A stretch of DNA of 38,564 bases, taken from positions 1 to 38,564 of the forward strand of contig CAMZBB010000016.1 in the NCBI GenBank assembly GCA_947304405.1. Reading direction: 5' to 3'. Made by a program: the position numbers and the translations under genes. The notes beneath the pieces were generated by a model. The model saw only the letters and a list, made by a program, of their open reading frames with translations. It was not told the origin of the DNA and did no database searches. Shown here in pieces: positions 26,309 to 34,338 of the stretch (its first letter is position 1; each line of letters begins with the position of its first letter). The DNA comes from an uncultured Clostridia bacterium. GTDB lineage: Bacteria; Bacillota; Clostridia; Saccharofermentanales; Saccharofermentanaceae.

Positions 26309-27286
26309 ATGTCTATTAAAATCGGTATTTACGGTTACGGTAACCTTGCCAAGGGCGTCGAGCTCGCAGTAAAGGCAAATCCCGACATGGAGCTCGCGGC
26401 TGTCTTCACAAGACGCGACCCCTCTACAGTTAAGATTGCTACAGAAGGCGCGGTTGTCGCTTCTTCATCAGATATAGCATCCTTCAAGGACAAGATCGAT
26501 GTCATGATCATCTGCGGCGGTTCCGCTACGGATCTGCCCGAGCAGACGCCCGCCATCGCAAAGCTTTTCAACTGCGTTGACAGCTTCGATACACACGCAA
26601 AGATCCCCGAGCATTTTGCCAATGTTGACGCGGCTGCCAAGTCCGGCAGCAACACCGCCCTCATCTCCTGCGGTTGGGATCCCGGCATGTTCTCTCTCGC
26701 AAGACTTTACGGCAACTGCATCCTTCCCGACGGCAAGGATTACACATTCTGGGGCAAGGGCGTATCCCAGGGCCACTCCGATGCGATCAGGAGAGTACCC
26801 GGCGTCAAGAACGGCAAACAGTACACGATCCCTGTAGAAGCAGCATTGGAAGCCGTCCGTTCAGGTTCAAATCCCGAGCTGACAACACGCCAAAAGCACA
26901 CCAGAGAGTGCTTTGTAGTCGCTGAAGACGGCGCAGACAAGGCTCTCATTGAGAAGACCATCAAGGAAATGCCCAACTATTTCGCAGATTATGACACGAC
27001 CGTTCACTTCATCTCTGAGGAAGAGTTCAAGGCTAACCACTCCGGAATGAACCACGGCGGCTTCGTTTTCAGAACAGGAACAACAGGCGGCAACAAGCAC
27101 GTCATCGAGTATTCGCTCAAGCTCGATTCCAACCCCGAGTTCACAGGCTCCGTCCTCACCGCTTACGCAAGAGCCATCTACAGACTCTCACAGAAGGGTG
27201 ACTTCGGCTGCAAGAGCGTTTTCGACATCGCTCCCGCACTCCTCTCACCTCTTTCAGGCGAAGACTTGAGAGCTCACTTGCTGTAA
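26309..27286 (+). CDS. ddh: meso-Diaminopimelate D-dehydrogenase
   Basis: A 325-residue NADP-dependent enzyme that converts tetrahydrodipicolinate directly to meso-diaminopimelate, giving lysine and the peptidoglycan cross-linking residue. Evidence is the Rossmann start IGIYGYGNLAKGVELAV, the nucleotide-selecting VFTRRDPS, and substrate-pocket segments SCGWDPGMFSLARLYG and TFWGKGVSQGHSDAIRR, all hallmarks of this family, with normal length. AAGGAGG lies 10 bases before the ATG, with TATAAT upstream. Followed by the SGNH hydrolase 12 bases later. Confidence 0.96.
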   Translation: MSIKIGIYGYGNLAKGVELAVKANPDMELAAVFTRRDPSTVKIATEGAVVASSSDIASFKDKIDVMIICGGSATDLPEQTPAIAKLFNCVDSFDTHAKIPEHFANVDAAAKSGSNTALISCGWDPGMFSLARLYGNCILPDGKDYTFWGKGVSQGHSDAIRRVPGVKNGKQYTIPVEAALEAVRSGSNPELTTRQKHTRECFVVAEDGADKALIEKTIKEMPNYFADYDTTVHFISEEEFKANHSGMNHGGFVFRTGTTGGNKHVIEYSLKLDSNPEFTGSVLTAYARAIYRLSQKGDFGCKSVFDIAPALLSPLSGEDLRAHLL

Positions 27287-27298
27287 TCCAAAACAACA

Positions 27299-28072
27299 AT
27301 GAGCAGATCAACAGGCAAGACCAAAACCCGTAAGACCACTGTCGTTTTAGCCGGAGTCCTGGCCTTGCTTGTTCTTTTTGCTCTGGCAGTCTTCGTCATC
27401 CGGCCTGCTTACAAGCATTATTACGTGACCCATAAGGAATACCCCGTTTATGGAGGAATGACCCAAGATCTCAAAGACTGTGATCTGTACAAGGATATGC
27501 AGAGCGGAAAGTCTTTCTGCTTTCTCGGCGACAGCGTCACTTCAGGTTACGAGATAAACAACATCCCCTGGTATCAGCCGCTTGTCCCCTACATAAAAGG
27601 CAATATCTCAAACATCTCTCGTGGCGGATGGATGGTCCATCATCTGATAGAGCAGGCTGATAATATTCCTGCCGCTGACGTTTACGTCATAGCCATCGGA
27701 GTCAACGACGTTGTTTTTCCCTGGGGAAAATACGCAGCGCAGACACCGGAAGAATATATAAACAGATTGGATAAGCTGGCAGGAATAATTCGCGTAAAAT
27801 CTCCCGATGCAAAGATCTATTTCATAACACCGTGGACATTTACCGGTCAATTCACACAATATGAAGAAAGAGGCGAGCAGTTCCGCGCCGCTCTCTCCAA
27901 ATGGTGCAGCAGTTCCGGCTTTGAATGCATAAATCCCCACCCGTATATATCATCAGTCCTGAAAGAAAAAGGCGAAAACGGTTACCTTCTCAGCGGCATT
28001 CACCCGGATAATCCAAAAGGCATCGGGCTTTACTGTTACGCCGTACTGAAAGCGGATCACGAAAGTCTATAG
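27299..28072 (+). CDS. Membrane-anchored SGNH/GDSL hydrolase
   Basis: A 257-residue protein with a basic N-terminus, one membrane anchor at about residues 14-35 and an extracellular hydrolase domain. Block I FLGDSVTSGY puts the nucleophile Ser at 79, block III reads IGVNDV, and block V reads SGIHPDN with the catalytic His. Family members deacetylate or deacylate carbohydrates and cell-wall polymers; the substrate is not readable. The ATG lies 12 bases after ddh with no ribosome site and no promoter, so it probably depends on coupling to ddh. Confidence 0.85.
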   Translation: MSRSTGKTKTRKTTVVLAGVLALLVLFALAVFVIRPAYKHYYVTHKEYPVYGGMTQDLKDCDLYKDMQSGKSFCFLGDSVTSGYEINNIPWYQPLVPYIKGNISNISRGGWMVHHLIEQADNIPAADVYVIAIGVNDVVFPWGKYAAQTPEEYINRLDKLAGIIRVKSPDAKIYFITPWTFTGQFTQYEERGEQFRAALSKWCSSSGFECINPHPYISSVLKEKGENGYLLSGIHPDNPKGIGLYCYAVLKADHESL

Positions 28073-28091
28073 CATTTTTCTGTGAAAACGC

Positions 28092-28127
28092 ACTTACGAA
28101 AATGAGTTTTTTCTGATTTTAGTAAGT
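28092..28127. repeat. Hairpin in the convergent SGNH/ECF gap
   Basis: ACTTAC at 28092-28097 pairs with GTAAGT at 28122-28127, extended by AAAA/TTTT after one mismatch. It lies past both stop codons and may serve as an AT-rich two-way terminator. Confidence 0.35.
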
Positions 28128-28135
28128 CATCACTT

Positions 28136-28666
28136 TTAAGCATGCTGTATTGAAGTCCGCACTTTGGCAAATGGCTTTAAATACATAAGAGGAACCGCTC
28201 CGACTATTGCGGCACTGGCCTGAATGCCGTTGGGGATCACCGAACCCAAAGCTGCTGCGACACCGTACATAAACGGAAGAGATTCAAACGCGAAGTATCC
28301 TGCAACCATGATGACCTCTGCGATGAACGAAGCAGAGAGCTTTCGCCCAAGTGAGACCTTACCTTCCTTGTCCCTCTTAAGAAGGAGTCCTGCAACAAAT
28401 CCCATTATTCCCTTTATCAGGAACGTGGCGACTGCATACTGCGGATAACCTGCAAGAAGATCAGCCAAAGTAGATCCTATGGCACCCGGGATAAATGCGA
28501 ATGGTCCGAGTATATATGCACTGACAAGTATTACTAGGTCACCGAGATTGATGTGTCCTATCGCTGTAGGTATGTGAAGTTCGGTTCCGACAAACGTCAG
28601 TGCTGCGAGCACTCCTGCATATGCTATCTTCCTTAAGTTCTTTTTGTTCTTTTCATTGATGCTCAT
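28136..28666 (-). CDS. ECF transporter S component (substrate-binding membrane subunit)
   Basis: A 176-residue membrane protein with five to six helices. After a basic start it has YAGVLAALTFVGTELHIPTA and GHINLGDLVILVSAYILGPF, then GAIGSTLADLLAGY, the pattern of ECF S components. These pair with a shared EcfA-EcfT module, which is not in this window. The bound substrate is not readable from the protein. However, its leader carries a Cys/Met-rich ORF and attenuator and an operator shared with the cysteine operon, so a sulfur-containing nutrient is the best guess. Confidence 0.88.
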   Translation of the reverse strand: MSINEKNKKNLRKIAYAGVLAALTFVGTELHIPTAIGHINLGDLVILVSAYILGPFAFIPGAIGSTLADLLAGYPQYAVATFLIKGIMGFVAGLLLKRDKEGKVSLGRKLSASFIAEVIMVAGYFAFESLPFMYGVAAALGSVIPNGIQASAAIVGAVPLMYLKPFAKVRTSIQHA

Positions 28667-28684
28667 AAATATTTCCTTTCCAAT

Positions 28685-28712
28685 TAAAACGGGAATTCCG
28701 AAGAACTCCCGT
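28685..28712 (-). terminator. Attenuator hairpin before the ECF S-component gene
   Basis: ACGGGAGTTC-TTCG-GAATTCCCGT on the minus strand (28689-28712), with one mismatch and a stable UUCG-type loop, followed by TTTTAATT. It lies between the leader ORF stop and the ECF start. Its 5' arm can instead pair with 28766-28774 inside the leader ORF. Confidence 0.75.
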
Positions 28713-28738
28713 GTTATTTCTTTATTGTTTCTTTTCGG

Positions 28739-28828
28739 TCATGCGCGACACATCGCACAAACCATACACGGGAGAGTGGTCTGACAGGAACACATGCACA
28801 TCAAAGTTGTAGTTGTGAAAGCCTTCAT
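28739..28828 (-). CDS. Cys/Met-rich leader peptide of the ECF gene (29 residues)
   Basis: ATG at 28828 follows a consensus AGGAGGTAAGTGT ribosome site. The 29-residue peptide opens MKAFTTTTLMCMCSC and has cysteines at 11, 13, 15, 21, 24 and 27, plus methionines at 10, 12, 22 and 26: ten sulfur residues after position 9. Codons 19-22 (CTCCCGTGT) are exactly complementary to the 5' arm of the downstream terminator (28706-28714). A stalled ribosome at Cys11-Cys15 would leave this segment free to block the terminator. A 7-pair hairpin at 28742-28759 could be a pause site. Confidence 0.78.
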   Translation of the reverse strand: MKAFTTTTLMCMCSCQTTLPCMVCAMCRA

Positions 28829-28855
28829 ACACTTACCTCCTGTTTGATTGGGATA

Positions 28856-28889
28856 AAGTTATCACTATTTACCTGCCATGTCAATAGGT
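28856..28889 (-). promoter_or_regulatory. Promoter and Rrf2-type operator of the ECF leader
   Basis: On the minus strand TTGACA (28879-28884), a 17-base spacer and TAACTT (28856-28861). The 19-base ACCT-centred repeat at 28871-28889 (ACCTATTGACATGGCAGGT on the minus strand) covers the -35 box. It differs at two positions from the operator before the cysteine operon (35712-35730). Confidence 0.7.
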
Positions 28890-28927
28890 TTATCGCGGTT
28901 ATGAAAAACATCAATAAAACCTGTTAA

Positions 28928-29695
28928 TTATTTGCCTTCAGGATAAAGCACTTCAAGCGTTGGGAGTTCGGTAGATACCGTCTGCTCACGCATTTGAGCA
29001 ACCGGAGTGAGCGTTCCGTCCGGAGCCACAGATACGGGTATTCCCTTCCTTGCAATTACGGCAGAAACAAATTCTTCGATAGACGCGATCTTCGTATCGA
29101 AAAGCATGCCTCCCAGTTCATTGTCGCGGAAATAATGTATATCCGATCCTGACAGCATGGGCAGATCCAGTTTGGCACAGTACTCAAATCCAAGTGCGTT
29201 CATGTTTGCGCTGTTTGCAGCATTATAGACTTCGATACCGTCAACCGCAGTCGGCGCAAGCTTGATGTCGCTTAAATAGTCTCTTTCCCTGAACGGATGA
29301 GCCTGGATCATGATGCCGCCTGCCTTATGAACTGCATCAAACAGCTCGTGCCTTGTCATCTGCATGATGCCTTCATTATCAAGAAGCCACTTTTTATCTA
29401 CGCCGTAAAGGAGATACTCATCTTTATTGAAATTGAACTCCACACCGAACATGACATTAAAGTCTTTCCCTTCGGCTGCCTTCAAAGCTCTTTCATATCC
29501 GCTGCAATAGATCTCGACCCGTTCCTTCCACGAAAGATCAGCGGGCACGGCAGTATTGCCATTAAAGAAATGATCGGTGACGATCATTCCGCTATAGCCC
29601 CTCTCCATCATGTAGGGAATGTATTCTTCACCGTGTACTCTGCCGCACTTGCTGGCCTCACACGTATGAAGATGCGTCTCGTATAAAAAGCCCAT
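28928..29695 (-). CDS. PHP-domain phosphoesterase-like protein
   Basis: A 255-residue metal-dependent hydrolase of the PHP family. Metal ligands are visible: ETHLHTCEASKCGR (His8, His10), IVTDHFF, GVEFNFN, IQAHPFRERDY and SGSDIHYF, in the order expected. Relatives include histidinol phosphatase and nucleoside-phosphate phosphoesterases. The substrate is unknown. It follows the amidotransferase gene by 84 bases and precedes the ECF leader, so it may be the last gene of the sulfur operon or separately transcribed. AGAGGT precedes the ATG. Confidence 0.87.
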   Translation of the reverse strand: MGFLYETHLHTCEASKCGRVHGEEYIPYMMERGYSGMIVTDHFFNGNTAVPADLSWKERVEIYCSGYERALKAAEGKDFNVMFGVEFNFNKDEYLLYGVDKKWLLDNEGIMQMTRHELFDAVHKAGGIMIQAHPFRERDYLSDIKLAPTAVDGIEVYNAANSANMNALGFEYCAKLDLPMLSGSDIHYFRDNELGGMLFDTKIASIEEFVSAVIARKGIPVSVAPDGTLTPVAQMREQTVSTELPTLEVLYPEGK

Positions 29696-29779
29696 TTACC
29701 TCTTCCTTGATCAAGTAGCGTTATCAACCGAAAATGCTAACATTCGGCTCCATGTTAATCAAGAGAGAATTCTATATAA

Positions 29780-30535
29780 CTACAACATTGCATATTCCAT
29801 GAGGAGCATGTTCATCTGCTCTTCATCATGGACATATGTATGTTCGTGGGCAGGTCCCTCATAGATCTGCCTTCCATCGCGGTATATCAGAAGTCGGTTG
29901 ATCGGAACTTCTTCCCAAATTTCATTATCCAAAGGTTTCGTTGCGAAATATACATAGCCGTCGCATGTCTTTCTAAACATCGTTCCGGCTTCATTTTTGT
30001 GTACGTACAGATTTTCGCCGTCAAAGATCAAAAGGTTCAGTTTGTTGCCCTCAGAAAGCCTGGCAACCAGAGAATCCATCAGTTCAAATCTTTCTTTTTC
30101 TTCAGTAACGCCATCGTATTGATCAAGAATATAAAGGAACAGTCTTTCACTGTCCGTTTCACCTTCCTGTACATCAGCATACGGAAGAAGTTCTTCTGAT
30201 TCAAAGATCGTTCCGTTATGAACCAGTGTCCATTCACGGCCGTTGGCATCTTTTCCTGTGAACGGGTGCGTATTTTCATATGAAGTATGTCCGATCGTTG
30301 CCCTTCTGATGTGTGCAAACATTCCCCGGCATGTAAAACCGTCAGACAATAAACTTACGATCTTCTCGCTGCATGTTGAATTCAACGGTTCTTTAACGAG
30401 AGTAACAGAACCATTTTCATCCCATGAAGCAATGCCCCATCCGTGCGGGTTATATTCGCCGTGCTTGAAGAACTCCTTAAGTTCTTCAATGACGTCTATA
30501 TTCCTGTCAGATGAGACTCCGAAGACCTCACACAT
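29780..30535 (-). CDS. Class II glutamine amidotransferase (EgtC/YafJ-like)
   Basis: A 251-residue enzyme with the N-terminal nucleophile Cys2 (MCEVFGVSSDRN). The Ntn-amidotransferase pocket is seen in FAHIRRATIGHTSYENTHPF and LVHNGTIFESEEL. No synthase domain is attached. Stand-alone relatives such as EgtC and YafJ hydrolyse gamma-glutamyl bonds. It overlaps the glutamate-cysteine ligase gene by 8 bases, which suggests it acts on a gamma-glutamyl-cysteinyl product. That is the same pairing as EgtA/EgtC, but no EgtB or EgtD is present. Confidence 0.88.
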   Translation of the reverse strand: MCEVFGVSSDRNIDVIEELKEFFKHGEYNPHGWGIASWDENGSVTLVKEPLNSTCSEKIVSLLSDGFTCRGMFAHIRRATIGHTSYENTHPFTGKDANGREWTLVHNGTIFESEELLPYADVQEGETDSERLFLYILDQYDGVTEEKERFELMDSLVARLSEGNKLNLLIFDGENLYVHKNEAGTMFRKTCDGYVYFATKPLDNEIWEEVPINRLLIYRDGRQIYEGPAHEHTYVHDEEQMNMLLMEYAML

Positions 30536-31748
30536 TAAGCAGATACTCCTGATCTTTTTCCGTCAGAGCGCGGTTTGCCAGCTCCATCAAATATTTATAC
30601 CATTCTCTTGCGGTCTTTTCACCATAGATCTTCGCATCAAGACCATTGACGATGATCTCGTCAACGGCTTCCTGAATCTGTTCAAAAGAATCGATAAAAC
30701 CAAGTTCCTTTTCGAGGATGGCAAGATTCTTTTCTGAATAGACAAGCCCCTTAATGAGTGCCACGTAACTCAATGCACGATTAACTGGAACACTGTCAGC
30801 GACCCTGATCTCGATGTATTTCTTTACGCGGAAATGGAAAAAACCCATGGATATGAAATGTTCGACCAGTTTTTGTTTGCGTTTATTACCCAGGTCACCT
30901 TTGAAGACGCCTTCGTTTATCAGATCCTCTGCTGTCTTGCTCCCTACACTGATCGTCTCACCTTCATCTGTCAAAAGGATAAGCGGGGTATGAGTAATAA
31001 CATCAGCTATCTTTTCATAACCGAAATCCTTGTCAAACGAATGCGGATAAAAGCCGGTCCTGGCAGGATCGAGATCGCCCCACTCCTGAATACGCAGAAG
31101 ATGCTTTTTATTAGATCCTTTCTCGACCACCGAGTCCTCGTAACTCTTATTCTCAAATGCGATCATAAGTATCGGAGATATCTTTTGGAGCACGAGCAGT
31201 TTACGCACAAGATCTTTTTCAGAGCTGTAGTCAACGGAGATCTGAACCGATGAGGAAGCCCTCATCATGTACTTTCCGTATTTACCGCTGCTGCGGAAAT
31301 ATGCATCCATATACTTATAGCGTTTTTTGTGCGAAAGTGGGATCTCATCAGGATCGATCTTTCCCGATTCAACAAGAGGGAGGTTGCCTTTTGTTATTAT
31401 GTGATATCCCCGCTCCGCAAAGACAGGCTTCCAAAGATCCAGGAATTCACGGTAGATATCCTCGATCTCTGAAATATCGGAATGCGGATCGACACTTATC
31501 TCGAACTGGCATGAAGGTTCTAAAGTAACGGAATAACCCGGGGTATAGTAACCTACCGGGTATCCGTCCATGTATATGATCTCTGCATTAATCCGCGTGG
31601 CGACTTCTTTTATCAGTTCCGTCACTTCTTCAAAACCGATCGGGAAGCCCCGGTCATTAACCACAAAGTGTTCCACTTCAAGACCGAGATTCTGTCCTAT
31701 CGTCTCGCCTGATCTTATGTAATCTACTATGTATTCTTTGACACTCAT
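30528..31748 (-). CDS. Glutamate-cysteine ligase, GCS2 family
   Basis: A 406-residue ligase that would form gamma-glutamylcysteine from Glu, Cys and ATP. The family opening GLEVEHFVVND (residues 22-32), the active-site strand VTLEPSCQFEISVDPHSD (about 73-90) and RASSSVQISVDY (about 163) match GCS2/EgtA-type enzymes. No glutathione synthetase domain follows, so gamma-glutamylcysteine is the likely product, as a thiol buffer or a precursor. AGAGGTGG precedes the ATG, 10 bases after metI-like. Its place in a cysteine-supply operon supports the substrate. Confidence 0.9.
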   Translation of the reverse strand: MSVKEYIVDYIRSGETIGQNLGLEVEHFVVNDRGFPIGFEEVTELIKEVATRINAEIIYMDGYPVGYYTPGYSVTLEPSCQFEISVDPHSDISEIEDIYREFLDLWKPVFAERGYHIITKGNLPLVESGKIDPDEIPLSHKKRYKYMDAYFRSSGKYGKYMMRASSSVQISVDYSSEKDLVRKLLVLQKISPILMIAFENKSYEDSVVEKGSNKKHLLRIQEWGDLDPARTGFYPHSFDKDFGYEKIADVITHTPLILLTDEGETISVGSKTAEDLINEGVFKGDLGNKRKQKLVEHFISMGFFHFRVKKYIEIRVADSVPVNRALSYVALIKGLVYSEKNLAILEKELGFIDSFEQIQEAVDEIIVNGLDAKIYGEKTAREWYKYLMELANRALTEKDQEYLLNV

Positions 31749-31758
31749 GTTCCACCTC

Positions 31759-32412
31759 TTAAGTCTTTCTCGTCTTCTTTGACAGTCTGATTCCCAATTC
31801 CTGTATGAGCATTACCATGATTATCAGGAGCGTAACCGTAGTCCAAAGAACGTCCTTCTGATATCGGTAATAACCGTACTGAAGAGCTATCGCACCAAGT
31901 CCGCCTCCACCGATGACTCCTGCCATTGCCGAGTAACCCAGAACTGTTGCTACGTTGATCGCGCCACCCTGAAGAAGCGAAGGAGTTGCTTCGGGAATGA
32001 TGAAATGAAGTATCGTGTAGATCGGTGATGCGCCCATTGATGTCGCAGCTTCGATTATTCCCGGATTCACTTCGTTAAGTGATGACTCGACCATTCTTGC
32101 AACGATTGGAATCGCACCTATCGTAAGAGGAACGATCGCCGCAGTCGTTCCTATCGACTGACCTACTACAAATCTCGTGAAAGGAATAAGAAGTACAAGA
32201 AGGATCAGGAACGGCAATGAACGCGTGATATTGACTATCGCTCCGATCACAAAGTTGACTCCACGGTTCTCGAGCAGTCTTCCCCTGGAAGTAGAATACA
32301 GGATAACTCCAAGAGGCATGCCGACAAGATATGAAAACAGCGACGCAAAGAACGTCATTACGAACGTCTCCCAAACGCCTGATATTATGGCATCTTTAAT
32401 GTAATCACTCAT
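31759..32412 (-). CDS. metI: Methionine-type ABC transporter permease
   Basis: A 217-residue permease with five helices. The EAA-type region ESSLNEVNPGIIEAATSMGA and GYSAMAGVIGGGGLGAIALQ are characteristic of MetI. It imports methionine or a related sulfur amino acid together with the ATPase it overlaps by 8 bases. The start is set by GGAGGTGA inside the ATPase gene. No MetQ-type binding lipoprotein is in the operon. Confidence 0.93.
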   Translation of the reverse strand: MSDYIKDAIISGVWETFVMTFFASLFSYLVGMPLGVILYSTSRGRLLENRGVNFVIGAIVNITRSLPFLILLVLLIPFTRFVVGQSIGTTAAIVPLTIGAIPIVARMVESSLNEVNPGIIEAATSMGASPIYTILHFIIPEATPSLLQGGAINVATVLGYSAMAGVIGGGGLGAIALQYGYYRYQKDVLWTTVTLLIIMVMLIQELGIRLSKKTRKT

Positions 32413-33412
32413 TTACGGTCACCTCCGATACTGACAGCCCGCCTGCCTTGAAAAAATCTATTGCGGTCTGACGGTCTTTTGCGGGCTTAGGCAGTTCAAT
32501 GATCATCTGCCCGTAACCTATGCCGCCTACGCTTTTTGTATTTGCACTCAGTATGTTCACTTTGAGTCCGGTCTGTTCAACCAGGTTAGAGATGAAAGGC
32601 ACATTTGACTGAGTTCCGTCAAAGACTAACCTTACGATCTGTCCGTTTACGTCAGACGGATCAAAAGGATTGCTCGGGAATACGAGCTTCTTCGCGGCCT
32701 TCGACTGAGGATTTGAGAATACGTCCTTAACTTCGCCGATCTCGGCGAGATTTCCGTCATCAATGATCGCGACGCGGTCGCAGATCTTTTCAACAACGCT
32801 CATCTCGTGCGTGATGATGACTATCGTAAGCTTTCTCTCCTCGTTTATCTTCTTCAAGAGATCGAGTATCTCACCCGTTATCTTCGGATCAAGCGCGCTT
32901 GTAGCTTCATCGCAGAGCAACACTTTGGGATCAACGGCAAGAGCCCTTGCTATCGCAACTCTCTGCTTTTGGCCGCCCGACAATCTTGCGGGATATTCGT
33001 TTGCCTTTTCGGAAAGGCCAACGATCTCAAGCATCTGCTTTGCTTTCTCTCTTCTTACTGCACGGGGCGTTCCTATGATCCTCAGCGACTGCTCTACGTT
33101 TTGTATGACGGTACGCTGGTTAACGAGATTAAATCCCTGGAAGATCATTGAGATCGAATGTCTTACTTCTCTCAGTTCACGCGCCTTAAGAGATGCAAGA
33201 TCTTTGCCGTAAAAACTTACCGTACCGGAAGATACTTCTTCCAAACGGTTTAACGTACGGACAAGCGTTGACTTGCCTGCACCGCTCATTCCGATTATGC
33301 CGAAGATCTCTCCTTCCTTAACCGTGAGACTTACATCCTTGAGCGCGGTAAATTCCTTACCGTCGTTCTTATAAGTCTTATATACATTTTGAAGTTCGAA
33401 TACGTTGTCCAT
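32405..33412 (-). CDS. metN: Methionine-type ABC transporter ATPase with NIL domain
   Basis: A 335-residue ATPase. Walker A GMSGAGKSTL near residue 43, signature LSGGQKQRVAIARAL near 144, Walker B VLLCDEATSALDP near 164 and the H-loop IVIITHEM are intact. The C-terminal 90 residues form the NIL domain that binds methionine and shuts the transporter, so MetN rather than another importer is indicated. I set the start at the ATG (33412), which overlaps the preceding stop by one base (TGATG); a TTG at 33415 is less likely. Confidence 0.94.
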   Translation of the reverse strand: MDNVFELQNVYKTYKNDGKEFTALKDVSLTVKEGEIFGIIGMSGAGKSTLVRTLNRLEEVSSGTVSFYGKDLASLKARELREVRHSISMIFQGFNLVNQRTVIQNVEQSLRIIGTPRAVRREKAKQMLEIVGLSEKANEYPARLSGGQKQRVAIARALAVDPKVLLCDEATSALDPKITGEILDLLKKINEERKLTIVIITHEMSVVEKICDRVAIIDDGNLAEIGEVKDVFSNPQSKAAKKLVFPSNPFDPSDVNGQIVRLVFDGTQSNVPFISNLVEQTGLKVNILSANTKSVGGIGYGQMIIELPKPAKDRQTAIDFFKAGGLSVSEVTVNE

Positions 33413-34326
33413 CAATCAAATAATCCTTTGCTCAGATATCTGTCTCCTCTGTCCGGGAAGACAGTTACGATGTTTCCTTCATCGATCTCTTCAGCAAGTC
33501 TCAAAGCTGCAGCGAGAGCCGCACCGGAAGAAGATCCCGCTAAGATCCCTTCGTTCTTTGCAAGACTCTTTGAAGCTGTGAATGCCTCATCGTCCGTTAC
33601 TTTAATGACCTTATCGACAAGTGTTATGTCCATGGTGTCAGCGATAAAGTCATTGCCTATTCCTTCAATGTTGTAATCAAAATGTTCGCCGCCGCCGATC
33701 GTTGAACCGTAAGGATCTGCGAGCACGCCCTTAATGTCCGGGTTCTGCTCTTTCAGGTATTTGACAACACCTGTAAATGTTCCGCCGCTTCCTGCTCCGG
33801 CTACAAAGTAATCAACCTTGCCGTCAAGCTGTGAATATATCTCAGGACCTGTTGTCTCATAATGTGCCAGCGGGTTTGCGGGATTTCTGAACTGTCTTAA
33901 CGAGATCGCACCGGGGATCGTCTTAAGGAGTTCTTCCGCTTTCCGTTCTGCTCCGAGCATTCCTTCTTCTCTTGATGTGTGTACTATTTCCGCGCCCAGA
34001 GCGCGCATGACCTGCTGCTTTTCGATAGAGAACTTTTCAGGAACCGTGAAGATTACCCTGATACCCTGATTAAGTGCTGCAACTGCGATTCCAATTCCGG
34101 TATTGCCTGCCGTTGCGTCAACGATCGTGCCGCCTTCCTTAAGGATTCCGCGCTCTTTCGCATCGTCGATCATATAAACGCCGATACGGTCTTTAACGCT
34201 TCCGGCAGGGTTCATAAGTTCAAGTTTTGCATAAACGTTTACTCCGGGCTTAACGCCCATATGATTGATCTTGAGGATCGGAGTATTGCCGATCAAGCCT
34301 CTGATATCTTCAAATACATTATTCAT
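33412..34326 (-). CDS. mccA: Cystathionine beta-synthase/cysteine synthase family (MccA-like)
   Basis: A 304-residue PLP enzyme of the CysK fold. The PLP lysine lies in NPAGSVKDRIG (residue 45 from this start). The substrate loop reads DATAGNTGIGIA instead of the usual EPTSGNTG of CysK, which resembles MccA, the O-acetylserine-dependent cystathionine beta-synthase of Bacillus. With the MccB-like gene just upstream, homocysteine to cysteine conversion is the likely role. The ATG at 34326 has GAGG 8 bases upstream; the ATG at 34332 is only two bases from it. Distinction from a plain cysteine synthase needs an alignment. Confidence 0.82.
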   Translation of the reverse strand: MNNVFEDIRGLIGNTPILKINHMGVKPGVNVYAKLELMNPAGSVKDRIGVYMIDDAKERGILKEGGTIVDATAGNTGIGIAVAALNQGIRVIFTVPEKFSIEKQQVMRALGAEIVHTSREEGMLGAERKAEELLKTIPGAISLRQFRNPANPLAHYETTGPEIYSQLDGKVDYFVAGAGSGGTFTGVVKYLKEQNPDIKGVLADPYGSTIGGGEHFDYNIEGIGNDFIADTMDITLVDKVIKVTDDEAFTASKSLAKNEGILAGSSSGAALAAALRLAEEIDEGNIVTVFPDRGDRYLSKGLFD

Positions 34327-34338
34327 TTTCATAACCTC

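Noticed and set aside
29780-31748. Ergothioneine biosynthesis cluster
   Set aside because: EgtA- and EgtC-like genes are present but EgtB, EgtD and EgtE are not, and the organism appears strictly anaerobic.
33413-33415. TTG start for metN at 33415
   Set aside because: An ATG lies one codon later with the common TGATG overlap, so the ATG is preferred.
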